64,000 nucleotides of DNA. Origin: Rutpela maculata. Taxonomy: Eukaryota; Arthropoda; Insecta; Coleoptera; Cerambycidae. The stretch is taken from positions 265,937,987 to 266,001,986 of the forward strand of contig OW386286.2 of NCBI GenBank assembly GCA_936432065.2. The letters run 5' to 3'. A program made the position numbers and the translations under genes. A model generated the notes under the pieces. It searched no databases. It was not told where the DNA came from and worked only from the letters and a program-made list of their open reading frames with translations. The number at the start of each line of letters is the position of its first letter. The stretch's first letter is position 1. Below are positions 11,767 to 20,934 of the stretch, one piece after another.

Positions 11767-12151
11767 AAGCCTGAACGTCCCGGTCAGGCAATTCAGCCTC
11801 TTTCACATACTTCGCCAACCTATCCAAGGGTACGATATTCATCTTGGACTTTTTGCTTCGTTGAATCCGATAGACGACATCATTAATTCGGGTAATAACA
11901 GTATACGGTCCATCCCAAGGAGGTTGAAGTTTCGGAGGTCTCCATTCCTTCCGCTGTGGGTTGTACAGCGAAACCAGATCCCTCACCCTCACCTTAAATA
12001 CCCCTGTACTGGCATTCTGATCATAACGAACCTTCAATCGGTTACTAGCTTTGGTCATCTGCTCTCGACTTTCATTTCTGTAGTTGCTCATGCGAAAATG
12101 GTTTCCCACTGGCAGCACAATTCTTACACTTGCGACACCAGACCTCCACAT
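11765..12151 (-). pseudogene. Ty3/gypsy integrase C-terminal fragment
   Basis: The part downstream of the methionine near 12090 reads as the end of a gypsy integrase: a helix with NRLKVRYDQNA, then a GPY/F-type module with PPWDGPYTVITRINDVVYRI, then the terminal PLDRLAKYVKEAE and a stop abutting the polypurine tract. The GPY/F domain follows the catalytic core in this family and contributes to DNA binding and target choice. The DDE core that should precede it is absent; the junction with the zinc-domain fragment lies near 12090. Confidence 0.85.
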
Positions 12152-12430
12152 CCTGGCGACTATTAACCCAATAGAACCATTCCCATGCTCTACTCAATGT
12201 CTTGTTTATGCCGAAGTGTTTGCTGGACATTTCATTATGCACTTCCTGGAGTACTTCTGGTACACGACACCTGGGAATCACTAGACGCATGACAACCTGC
12301 TTCCCATCTGGGCTTTCCCATGCTCTCCTCAAAAGCCCGTCTACGATTGTAAGTGAATCCCATTCCCATTGTGACCATAAAGCCTTCAGCCCCACTTCTT
12401 TGTTGGAAACATCCTTCCATACTGGACGCG
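12072..12430 (-). pseudogene. Ty3/gypsy integrase N-terminal zinc-domain fragment
   Basis: The translation includes VLQEVHNEMSSKHFGINKT and later VWCRKCKNCAASG, the HHCC zinc-binding signature that starts gypsy integrases (H-x-x(3-6)-H ... C-x2-C). It is preceded by ALWSQWEWDSLTI, the usual linker after RNase H. It stops soon after the CC pair, so the D,D-35-E catalytic core is deleted. Confidence 0.85.
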
Positions 12431-12437
12431 TTCCCCC

Positions 12438-13319
12438 TTATTTTGCTCTCAACATGGGTCCGATTTCTACATCGCGCAATTGCTCTTGCCTCAGAGTTTT
12501 CTTTGACCAACTGTCTGGAAGATCGACCTTGACAGTGTTGACTTCAACCATGTTCGGCAATTTTCTCACCTGAGGGTAGCGCTTGCAATCTTCCTTGTCT
12601 GATTTTCTGGATAATGCAGGAATCTTGACTGCCTGCGTTGTCAATAACCTTGTTTTCTGGCATTGGTCGTTCACTTTTGACAGAATAAATTGTTTGTTCC
12701 CAATCCTTAAGACTCGCTTTCCTACGTCAACAATAAATCCATACTCTTCCATAATGTCCAGTCCCAAAATGAAGTCATCTGTGATGACAGCCACGATGAC
12801 CCTGCGGTCGAACCTTAATTGTCCAATCTGCAAACCCAGGTCTACTTCTCCATGAACCGTAGCCCTGTCCCCCATAGCTGTCCGGACGATCACTTCATTT
12901 TGCCTCATGATAATCTTTATGCCCGATGTAAATCCTGGCCGTACTATGGATGACGTAGTACCTGTGTCTATGGTAAACAAACATTTTCTTCCATTCATAT
13001 AGCCTTGTAACAGTAAACTATTCGAAATTCCTCGAAGCTGGGAAATCTGTATTTCTCTGGGGGCACTGCATTCCCTAGCCAGCACAACCCCCCTGGCGTA
13101 GTTTTCCTGCTTCTCTTCAACATTCACAGCATTTACTCGACTCTCCGAGTTCTGCTGTCGACAGTCTCGTTTCATATGTTCTGCCTTGCCGCAGTTGTAA
13201 CATTTAATACCACCACTCGGCTTTCCCCTATTTAGCTGCAGAATTTTCCTTAATTCTTCCTGGCGTTTTTCTTGTTCTTCCTTTTCTTCTTGACGCCTTA
13301 TTTCCAGATTTTCCATCAT
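12438..13319 (-). pseudogene. gag-pro remnant: CCHC knuckle plus retropepsin
   Basis: A 293-residue open frame starts inside the charged gag repeat and carries a zinc knuckle CYNCGKAEHMKRDC at about residues 40-53. A retropepsin-like protease follows, with the catalytic LFTIDTGTTSSIV at about 115-127 and the later ILGLDIMEEYG flap/dimer segment at about 185. It ends with LRQEQLRDVEIGPML, which normally lies just upstream of the integrase, so RT and RNase H have been cut out cleanly between protease and integrase. The 5' end is out of frame with the upstream gag leader. Confidence 0.85.
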
Positions 13320-13570
13320 TTTCTTTAATTCGTCTTTCTCTTCTTGACGCCTTTTTTCTTGCTCTTTTTTTTCTTCTTGACGTCGCGTCGCTTTTCTTGT
13401 TCTTCCTTCTCCTCTTGGCGTCGTCTTTTTTCCTCTTGACGTCTTTTCTCCTGTTCTTTATCTTCCTGACGTCTTCTTTCTTGTTCTTCTTTTTCTTCTT
13501 GGCGCCGCTTTTCTTCCTCTTGACGTCTTCTTTCTTCATCCTCTTGGCGCTGCTGGTCCATCATCTTCTT
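13255..13570 (-). repeat. Minisatellite coding for an (RRQEEKEEQE)n-like tract in gag
   Basis: On the minus strand imperfect units of about 15-36 bp encode RRQEE, KEEQE and RRRQEDKE variants. This strongly charged putative coiled coil replaces the capsid domain. The complementary strand reads as a false hydrophobic protein. Confidence 0.8.
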
Positions 13571-13633
13571 AAATTCCGCAAGTAGTTCCTTCATTTGTTT
13601 CTCTCCTGTCATACTTCTTGTTTCTAAGGGCAT
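13325..13633 (-). pseudogene. gag leader fragment with charged repeats
   Basis: Starts MPLETRSMTGEKQMKELL, a common opening of insect gypsy Gag proteins, then passes into R/Q/E/K repeats. A frameshift near 13330-13390 separates it from the gag-pro frame. The capsid (CA) domain expected between leader and zinc knuckle is missing. Confidence 0.8.
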
Positions 13634-14033
13634 AAGATTATGTTAAAATAAAATACTGTCACGTCAATATCGGTAATGGAACTTTCCAGAAAAATCTCGA
13701 AACAGCACGAAAAAGTCTTATCCAGAGTCTTTTGTCACTATCCAGTTCAGAGAATTTAATAATCTCCACTAATGTCCAAATAGAAAAGTTCTAGTAATTT
13801 TCACGCACTAACACAAATGAGTCTTTTTCAGTGTCTTTATCACTTCTCAGTTTAATGGATTTAATTATCACACTAATGTCCTAATAAAATGTTCTACAAT
13901 GTCTCAAAAATACACTTAACACTATTTTCCTGTTCGAAAATAACCCTCGAACAATGTCCAGTAAATTAGTCCTGTGTTAGCACTAACCCTCAAGAATACT
14001 TCTCAAACACTTCAGAGCTCCTCTTGTCATAAA

Positions 14034-14051
14034 ATTCCGCTTTTGACACCA
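14034..14051 (-). other. Primer-binding site
   Basis: On the minus strand TGGTGTCAAAAGCGGAAT lies three bases inside the 5' LTR. The leading TGG pairs with the CCA of a host tRNA 3' end. Which tRNA primes synthesis was not determined. Confidence 0.7.
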
Positions 14052-14054
14052 ATT

Positions 14055-14356
14055 TGTGACGTGTTTCCACCTCTAGGAAACCACCCTTGCAAATTCCGTG
14101 GGTTCCAAAAATTATAACAAGAGATAACCACTAACACACTTTATTAAATAATTTACTGGATACTTCACAATACTATTATTAACTTAAATGTACTTTACTG
14201 ACTAAAAATAACAATGTTTATTACTTTGTTTTTACTTTGGAGTCTTAACCTCACTTGTCAATCAAAACTTCTGTCTCATAGATGGCACAACGTACAACAT
14301 GTATTTTGTACATGTATTTAGTGCTGCCTACCCCCAAGGGGTGGATATTTGTAACA
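14055..14356 (-). repeat. 5' LTR (302 bp)
   Basis: Same termini as the 3' LTR but lacking about 70 internal bases between the phrases AATCAAAACTTC and TGTCTCA. The deletion may have removed part of the U3/R promoter region. Confidence 0.92.
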
Positions 14357-14762
14357 ATAGCATAGGAAATCCTATTCGTATTTAATTAGGACACATCTCA
14401 TAACTATATAGTGAACACATACAGCAAATTAAAAACAGAATTTCGGTCTCCGACCAAGAATACCAGTACTAGTTTTTATTTTGCTTGATTTGTTCACAAC
14501 CGTTTTGTTATGAAAATGGGGTTTCCTCCTATTTTGTCTACAACAATAAAAACTAAGTTTATGATCAATAGATGATACATAAACAAGGTAGCATTTTTCT
14601 TAACCTAATTTTGATAAACCTTGGACGCTTTTGTTGGTCAAGATGAATTATTTTTTGCTAAATTTTTCTTCCATAGCTGGAGAGTTAAAATGTGCTCTTC
14701 GGAAAGGACAACTTTTTAATAAATAATTGTTATTAAACTAACTCTGTATTCCTGGGAATATA

Positions 14763-15035
14763 CAGAATCGGCAAATATCGTTTTATATATCCTGTGATAA
14801 GCGAGAAAAAGAAAGAAGACAGAGAAATTAGGAAAAGTAAGACCGATGTACTGCTCCCAGCACGTTACACACTTCGTGAAATCTTATTTGATGTCACCTT
14901 GTCGTGTGTCAATGTAGGACACGCCTATGCATTGTAGTGGGAATAAGTACGACTTTATTTTCCTAATTTATCTGTTTTCTTTCTTGCGCTCCTCTATCTC
15001 AGGACTCATTTATAAAACTGCATTTGCCGAATCTG
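14763..15035. mobile_element. 273-bp MITE with ~85-bp TIRs and TA target
   Basis: The ends CAGAATCGGCAAATATCG and (reverse complement of the right) CAGATTCGGCAAATGCAG are inverted repeats that stay similar for about 85 bp, through AGAAAGAA and AATTAGGAAAA. TA borders both sides (14761-14762 and 15036-15037). No coding content; Tc1/mariner-like by target. Confidence 0.8.
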
Positions 15036-15051
15036 TATAAAGAGCGCTATT

Positions 15052-15793
15052 CTGCCCTCATAAGCAAAAGTGTGGTATCTAATAATTAGAGAATATTGAG
15101 AAAATTACGATTTACTTCCTCATAGTATTTGATAATTATGGTATGTTTTAGAAATTAACATTTGGGTTTACACAATACTTTTGGTCAAAAATAATGAAAT
15201 CATAATAAGGTATTTAACAAAAATCTCAATTTAAAAAAAATATAAGAAAAAAAAGTAGATGCTGCACTTTTGCTTTAGAATAGGTGAAAGGTTGTTGGTA
15301 TTATACAATTGCAAAACGCGGCATCTGCAAACGAAAAAATAAAGACAAACAGGGATATATAAAATATTTTGAAGATTAACAACTTGTGGTCACTAAATAA
15401 CACTGAAATTAAACACTACTCAACCATTAAAACGATGAAATGGAAATGATTTGTAAAGTCACCTGTTGCTAACATAATATGCGGCAACGCCATTTAGCAC
15501 TACTATCTAAACGAAATAAAAACGCGGCATCGACATTTACAGGGCAAAAATGCAGCATCTACAAACACATGCCGCGTTTTTACTTTGAATTTTCAGATGC
15601 CACTGTCTTACTCGGTTTCTACTTACAAAATAGTTCAGATGCGGCTAATATACATACGAAATAACCACATTTGAATGCAGATACTTCTTTTTAATGTGTA
15701 TGTCATAGTAGAAAACAGGATTTTCAACTGACTGGTGCAAAAATCTCATTTTTGAGATTTTTGCAGATGCCGCGCTTTTGCTTATGACGGCAG
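15052..15793. mobile_element. 742-bp TIR element with repeated GCGGCATCTGC motif
   Basis: Left end CTGCCCTCATAAGCAAAAGT pairs with the right end (reverse complement) CTGCCGTCATAAGCAAAAGC, similar for about 29 bp. It is bordered by a 4-bp duplication TATT (15048-15051, 15794-15797). A motif like GCGGCATCTGCAAA recurs at least six times inside, in both orientations (about 15260, 15315, 15525, 15547, 15569, 15765), and once outside at 20428. Non-coding. Confidence 0.75.
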
Positions 15794-15797
15794 TATT

Positions 15798-16478
15798 GAT
15801 ATAATGTCCAGCAAAATCATAAAAGTCAAAAAGCGCCTTTAAGAAAATTTTTCAGAAGCCCAACAAAAAAGCGAGAAGTTGTTAACCCCGAAAGACGTTT
15901 TGCGTCCATCAACATAAATTTTAGATTAAATTTCGACGAATTTTTCTAGTCCATTAAAGGGCTGTTTTTATCCATCGACCAAAAAGGAAAATTTTTCGAA
16001 AAACAACAAACATTTTCGGAAAAATCCTACAGAAGTATGTTTTTCGTCTGCCGACCCAAAACAATTTTTTTTAATGAAGCGGTAAATGACAACAATTTTT
16101 AATCTCTATAAGCTGTTCTCCATCCGTCGATACAAAACTAGAAAAGTGCACTAAATTCTGATTTTTGCTAACAAAAGTTGAGTTTTAAAAAGAGTCTTTG
16201 GTCATATTAAACAGCGGTTTTCATTCATCAACAAGAGTTTTGGGAAAAAGCACTGAATGGTGGTTTGGCCAGTTTTTAATCATACTAAAGGAAGAAAAAC
16301 ACGGGGGTCGCTCGAAAGCGAGTCAGTCACTTAATCCTCAGTAGGTTATATGCTGCCAGTATGCTCTCAGAAGTTGGAAAACGTTATATTACTTATAAAT
16401 CATTTCCAAATGATTATTTCTGATGAATCATACAATCCGCCATAAAGCCAGGCCTTAAGCGAATCAAAATTTCATAAA
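15798..16478. other. Anonymous AT-rich DNA
   Basis: Contains recurring phrases of the type CATCNRCAAAA near 15900-16240 that suggest an old degenerate tandem repeat, but no boundaries. Confidence 0.35.
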
Positions 16479-16481
16479 TTA

Positions 16482-18299
16482 CACAGCCACACACACAAAA
16501 AAAGAAAGTTCTGTGCAGCGGGCCAAATTATATGGATTTGGTGTATTTTTCGACGCTGAATCCGAATCCGTAGCCCAATCCGTGTCAGTTTTGTTTTTTA
16601 GTCAAAAACATCCCTTAGAATAGTGTAAAAGTCATAGAAATAATGTAATAACTCTTAATGAAGTGTGAAAAATGCTAGATGTTTTGTAGTCGAGAGCAGA
16701 TAATATAAATTTCAGCCACAGTAAGCTATTTCTATAAATTAAACTGAAATTCGCCCTTAGGGGGGGGGTGAAAACTACCGCTAAAACTCAATAGACGCAG
16801 TTGAGTGTAAATAACATGTACAAAGGCCAAATTTTTGTATCTCTTAGTGCAAAATATTTGACTCTGGTACGACAACCAGTCATTACTCTCAAACGGTAGA
16901 TACTCAACCCTGTGGAGGTTAAAACTACCCCCACCCCTCAAGTTTCAAAACGGTAAAAAATTTTTATGCTTTTGTAGTTTTAGGCAGGGTGGACAAATAT
17001 GGAGTGAATTTGTTCCAACCACCGACACATGACTAAAGTCTACTCTTGGTAAGAGCTACCCCTATACTCAAATGATGCAGATAGTTGCTATTGAAATTCG
17101 GAAAGGGTCAAACAATTGTAGCTCATCATGCCAAATATACAAATATGGTACGACAACTACCCAATTTTAATAAGGTTGAAAACTACCCCCACAGGCGGAC
17201 GGAATTCATTACTTCTAATATCTTGGAACAAAAATTCAGGCATTTGTAGTTTTAGGCAGGGTAGGCAAATATAGAGTAAATTCATACGTTAAGCACTAAC
17301 CAGTTGTGTTATATTTATTATACCATACCTGCTTATTCAACTGTTTATCTTAACATTTATCAACTTATCTATCTTTTGTGTATTTTGTGTAAAGCTATTC
17401 TTTTTCCTATTTATATCATACTTTCGACCATCAATCCAAATATTTTCTTTTCTTATGATTTTTCTCTCTTATCTCCAAAATATCTTTTCCGTGGTTTTCT
17501 TTTCCTTTTTTTAGTCATAGACATAGGATATATCTCTTCAGTGACCATTTTTTTCTATCTAAATGTACTAAATGTCTATCTATATCCATCCGTATGCGGG
17601 GGTAGTTTCGCCCCAATAGGAGTGATTTTCAACTATATTAAAAAGATTGAGTGATTTTCGTACCAGATTTATATATTTGGCACAATGAGCTAGAAGTATT
17701 TGACCCTCTCCGAATTTTAATAGCACCCATATGTAACATTTGAGCATGGGGGTAGCTCTTACTGGTGGTTGGAAAGGATTAACGGATTTACTCCATATTT
17801 GTCCACCCTGTCTAAAACCACAAAAGCCTGAATTTTTTTCCCGTTTTGAAACCTATGAGGGTTGGGGGTAGTTTTAACCCTCCACAGGGTTGAGTCTGTA
17901 CCCTTTGAGAGTAATAGCTGGTTGTCCCACCAGAGTCAAATATTTTGATACAAAAATTTGGCCTTTGCACATGTTATTTACACTCACCTGCGTCTTTTCA
18001 GTTTTAGCGGTAGTTTTCACCCCACATAAGGGTGGATTTCGATTTAATTAGCTTACTGTGGCTCGAATTTATATTCTCTACTCTCGACTACAAAACATCT
18101 ACCATTTTTCACACTTCATTAAGAGTTTTTACATTATTTCTATGACTTTACACTATTTTAAGGGATGTTTTCGACTAAAAAACAAAACTGACACAATAGA
18201 TCCTTTCTTGGACTACGGATTCGGGTTCAGCATCAAAAAATGCACCAAATCCATATAATTTGGTCCGCTGCACAGAACTATTCTTTTTTGTGGCTGTGT
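16482..18299. mobile_element. 1.8-kb foldback element with ~0.7-kb arms
   Basis: The left arm (about 16482-17208) and right arm (about 17588-18299) are reverse complements along most of their length, from the ends CACAGCCAC / GTGGCTGTG to the inner GAAAACTACCCCC / GGGGGTAGTTT. TA flanks both ends (16480-16481, 18300-18301). Each arm also contains direct repeats: TTTGTAGTTTTAGGCAGGGT at about 16971 and 17241, and AAACTACC phrases at about 16769, 16921 and 17182. The AT-rich loop of about 380 bp and the arms have open frames but no protein features. Confidence 0.85.
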
Positions 18300-18301
18300 T
18301 A

Positions 18302-18943
18302 TCATTACCTTCATTCCTAATCCTTTCAACCTCAAAACAAACTTGCCAAACATCACCTTCAAGGAATTTAACCCTTGTGTGTAGTTGAGATTTAACATCC
18401 TCGGGATGTGTCCCAAACTTACCATATGTGTTATGCAGATCTAATTTGTTTAATATAAGTACACATAATCAGTTTAGGCACTGAATTGTTTTTTCTTATA
18501 TAAATGGAGTTTATAATCAATATATATGCGTATGAATTTAATACAAGCTCTTCATTGAACCCATTCTTTTTTAGATTTCACTCTCACTTTCTGAGATTTT
18601 GTGGACTGGGTCGGTCATCGATTTTTAAGGAACTTCATTAAGTTTTTCATGCCTGTTCAAGATCCTGCACATAACATAAACTAAGTGAATAACAATATTA
18701 AAGCATAAATCGGCAAGCGCGTTGACGGTGACAAATATACGGAAGAGTAGCAAACAGCAATTTAAGGTAAGTAAAAGTAAAAATTGTTTCTCTTCCTCTA
18801 TTCTATGATTAAGATCCTGTTATAGTTGTGAATGAACCACCCTGAAAGCGTACAAACTACCGCCAACATAAACATTTGATTAAAACATTAATAGTTTTGA
18901 AAATGTTGGTCTTATCCTCAAAAAAATTATTATTATTATGAAT
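18302..18943. other. Anonymous intergenic DNA
   Basis: No gene or bounded repeat recognised. Confidence 0.35.
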
Positions 18944-18951
18944 TGTAACAC

Positions 18952-20180
18952 ATGGGCCTTTCCCGCATGACTGAATTTTACTATTTCACCACGACCAAAC
19001 CATATAATACACTGTAATATAATTTTATATTAATTTAGTTTCTTGCAATTTTGTATGTTCTACCAAATATTTAGTTTACAAAATCAGTTTTATTTCACTT
19101 AATTTGAAACATGAGTTCTAAGGCGCGAGCTTGCAACGTCAGTCTGATTAGACCAATAAAAAGTCGTACTTTTAAAGGGAGTTGTCTATTGCCAGGTGTA
19201 TGTCTTTTTATGTGAACATCGTATTTCCTATATCAACTGTCTACTTTGAATAGTACATTTTTTTTCATTACAACGTACTCTTCGTTAACCTGATGCTAAA
19301 TAAAAGCAAAAATTCTGTCAACCTTTCACTGTCTGAGTCTAAAATCCATATATCATGTTTATATTCTCTATTTTTGATCGTTTTGGTTCACATATGGTAT
19401 AATATCAGTATCATCTGGCAACGCTGTACTGAAATGCTCAAATCATATTCGATAACCTCACTTTCTATTGTTTATGTTTGATACGATATTTACGTAATTT
19501 TATTTTATAATTAGAAAATGCCGCTTACAAGGGTTTGTTTTGTACCAGTGTGTCCAATCACTAGTGAAAATACTACCAAGTTATTTTTGCGCGTCCCAAC
19601 AAATTTGAAAATTCGAAAATTGTGGTGGAAAGTTGCAAAAGTTGTTTATACTGCTCCTGGATTTTTCTGTTGTGAAGATCATTTTAACGTATGTGTATAT
19701 TTATTACTAACTTCCTTTTAGTGGGCTTGATTTTATACTTTATTTGTCTCTTTAGATTGAAATCACAACATTTACGTTTACGCAATGTCAATCGGGATTA
19801 TAAACGGACGTTCTCAATTAAACGTTAGCACTTTACGAGATTCTATTGGTGGTTCCTCATAAATGTACTTCAGGCACCAATAGAATTGCATGATATGGAA
19901 AACAGAACGTAAGTGAGATTGTTTGGGAACTTGGTTTGAGAATGCACCTTTATAGCTAATTCTGGCAGCGGTTTAAGATCATATTTGATTGGTGTGGTTA
20001 TGATGACGTCACATTGCCGCCCGAATGCTATCGTTTAAATCTGCTGTTGATATAAGTAATATTTGAATATTTTCTGTAGTATTTTATGCGTTCAGAAAAA
20101 AAATTAAAATTCATTTTTAGTAATATTTTGATAGGATCTTTCCAATAACACAATAAAAAAAAATAGCGGGAAAGGCCCAT
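18952..20180 (+). mobile_element. Candidate P-type (THAP) DNA transposon remnant
   Basis: An exact 15-bp inverted pair, ATGGGCCTTTCCCGC at 18952-18966 and its complement at 20166-20180, brackets a THAP-domain exon. Immediately outside are TGTAACAC and TGTAGCAT, a degraded candidate 8-bp duplication (6 of 8 match). P elements code for THAP-domain transposases and make 8-bp duplications, so the three observations agree. At 1.2 kb only the DNA-binding exon remains. A chance inverted pair around a cellular THAP exon is the alternative. Confidence 0.45.
19518..19688 (+). CDS. THAP-domain exon (N-terminal, 57 codons)
   Basis: It starts MPLTRVCFVPVC and shows the C2CH THAP zinc finger: C-x4-C (CFVPVC), a basic/aromatic stretch with LFLRVPTNLKIRKLWW, and C-x2-H in FFCCEDHFN. 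THAP domains bind DNA in P-element transposases and in host proteins that often derive from them. The frame meets a strong donor (AAC then GTATGT) at 19689 in phase 0. A candidate acceptor is TCTCTTTAG before 19756, but the next frame closes soon after. The first exon looks intact, the rest lost. Confidence 0.65.
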
Positions 20181-20934
20181 TGTAGCATGTCTTGAAAAAT
20201 GCTGAAATAATCTTGTCAAAAACATAAAATATTTGCGAATCGAATAGAAGAGCTTAGTGGCTATCACAAAAATAAACTTATAAATTAAAGGAATGAAGGT
20301 ATAGATGTGTAAATTATCTTAAACCAAGACCATAAACCAATCAGTGGGGTGCTTCAACTGTTCAACTAATTAAAGAACGAATGAAACCGGTAGAATCGAC
20401 AGAAAATGCAATCCTAAAAAAAAAAAAATGCGGCATCTGTGGAATAAATAACCGATGTTATATTTATTTCTTAGAATTTTATTTATTTATTAAAATATAC
20501 GTGATTAATATAAGTAGATAGTACAGTCACTTGGTGTCAAAAAGTATCCAAAGTTCGGACTAATTCTAGAGCGGCTTGGAATTTTTTTTCTTGCGGATTC
20601 TTAAACTTTAGGGTGTCGACTTCAAATATTAAAAAGGAATAGATGTGCTTTTAATCGTAACCGAAACCGAGCCGAAATAAATTTCATTTTCAGTCCCTGC
20701 AAGCATTAATTTAATTTTAACCGAAACCATAATCGAAAACCGCACCGTAATTACGAATTTTTCCTAATCGTAACCGAAACTGAAAACTGGAATATGAGAT
20801 TCTGGAAAACCGAAACCGTAACCGAAAACCGAATTGACGCTGCTTTGAAAACCCAAACCGAAAACCAAATTAATGCTGCTCTGAAAACCTAAACGTAATA
20901 TCAAAACTAAACTGTACAGTTCAACGTAGCCAGT
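20181..20934. repeat. AT-rich spacer with an ACCGAAA-type low-complexity tract
   Basis: From about 20660 to 20890 the phrase AACCGAAA and variants (CCGAAACCG, AACCGAAAACC) recur irregularly, mostly on the plus strand. It does not match the insect TTAGG telomere repeat. The rest is anonymous. Confidence 0.5.

Larger units (their letters stand above)
11378..14356 (-). mobile_element. Internally deleted Ty3/gypsy LTR retrotransposon
   Basis: A 3-kb element on the minus strand bounded by LTRs starting TGTGACGTG and ending TTGTAACA (plus-strand view), with 4-bp target duplications ATAG at 11374-11377 and 14357-14360. The order on the minus strand is 5' LTR, primer-binding site, a gag leader of R/Q/E/K repeats, a CCHC knuckle, an aspartic protease, the integrase zinc domain, the integrase C-terminus, a polypurine tract and the 3' LTR. 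The capsid core, reverse transcriptase, RNase H and integrase catalytic core are missing. It therefore cannot move by itself and, if mobile, depended on a full-length relative. Confidence 0.9.

Noticed and set aside
11738..12573. Plus-strand open frames over the LTR element
   Set aside because: Complements of the integrase fragments; the minus-strand translations carry the recognisable domains.
13397..13585. Leucine/phenylalanine-rich 'membrane protein' on the plus strand
   Set aside because: It is the exact complement of the charged gag minisatellite on the minus strand.
16732..18425. Several short open frames in the 16.5-18.3 kb foldback
   Set aside because: They occur in mirrored positions in the two arms or in the AT-rich loop, and have no domain content.
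20660..20890. ACCGAAA repeats as an interstitial telomere
   Set aside because: The unit is irregular and does not match the arthropod TTAGG repeat on either strand.
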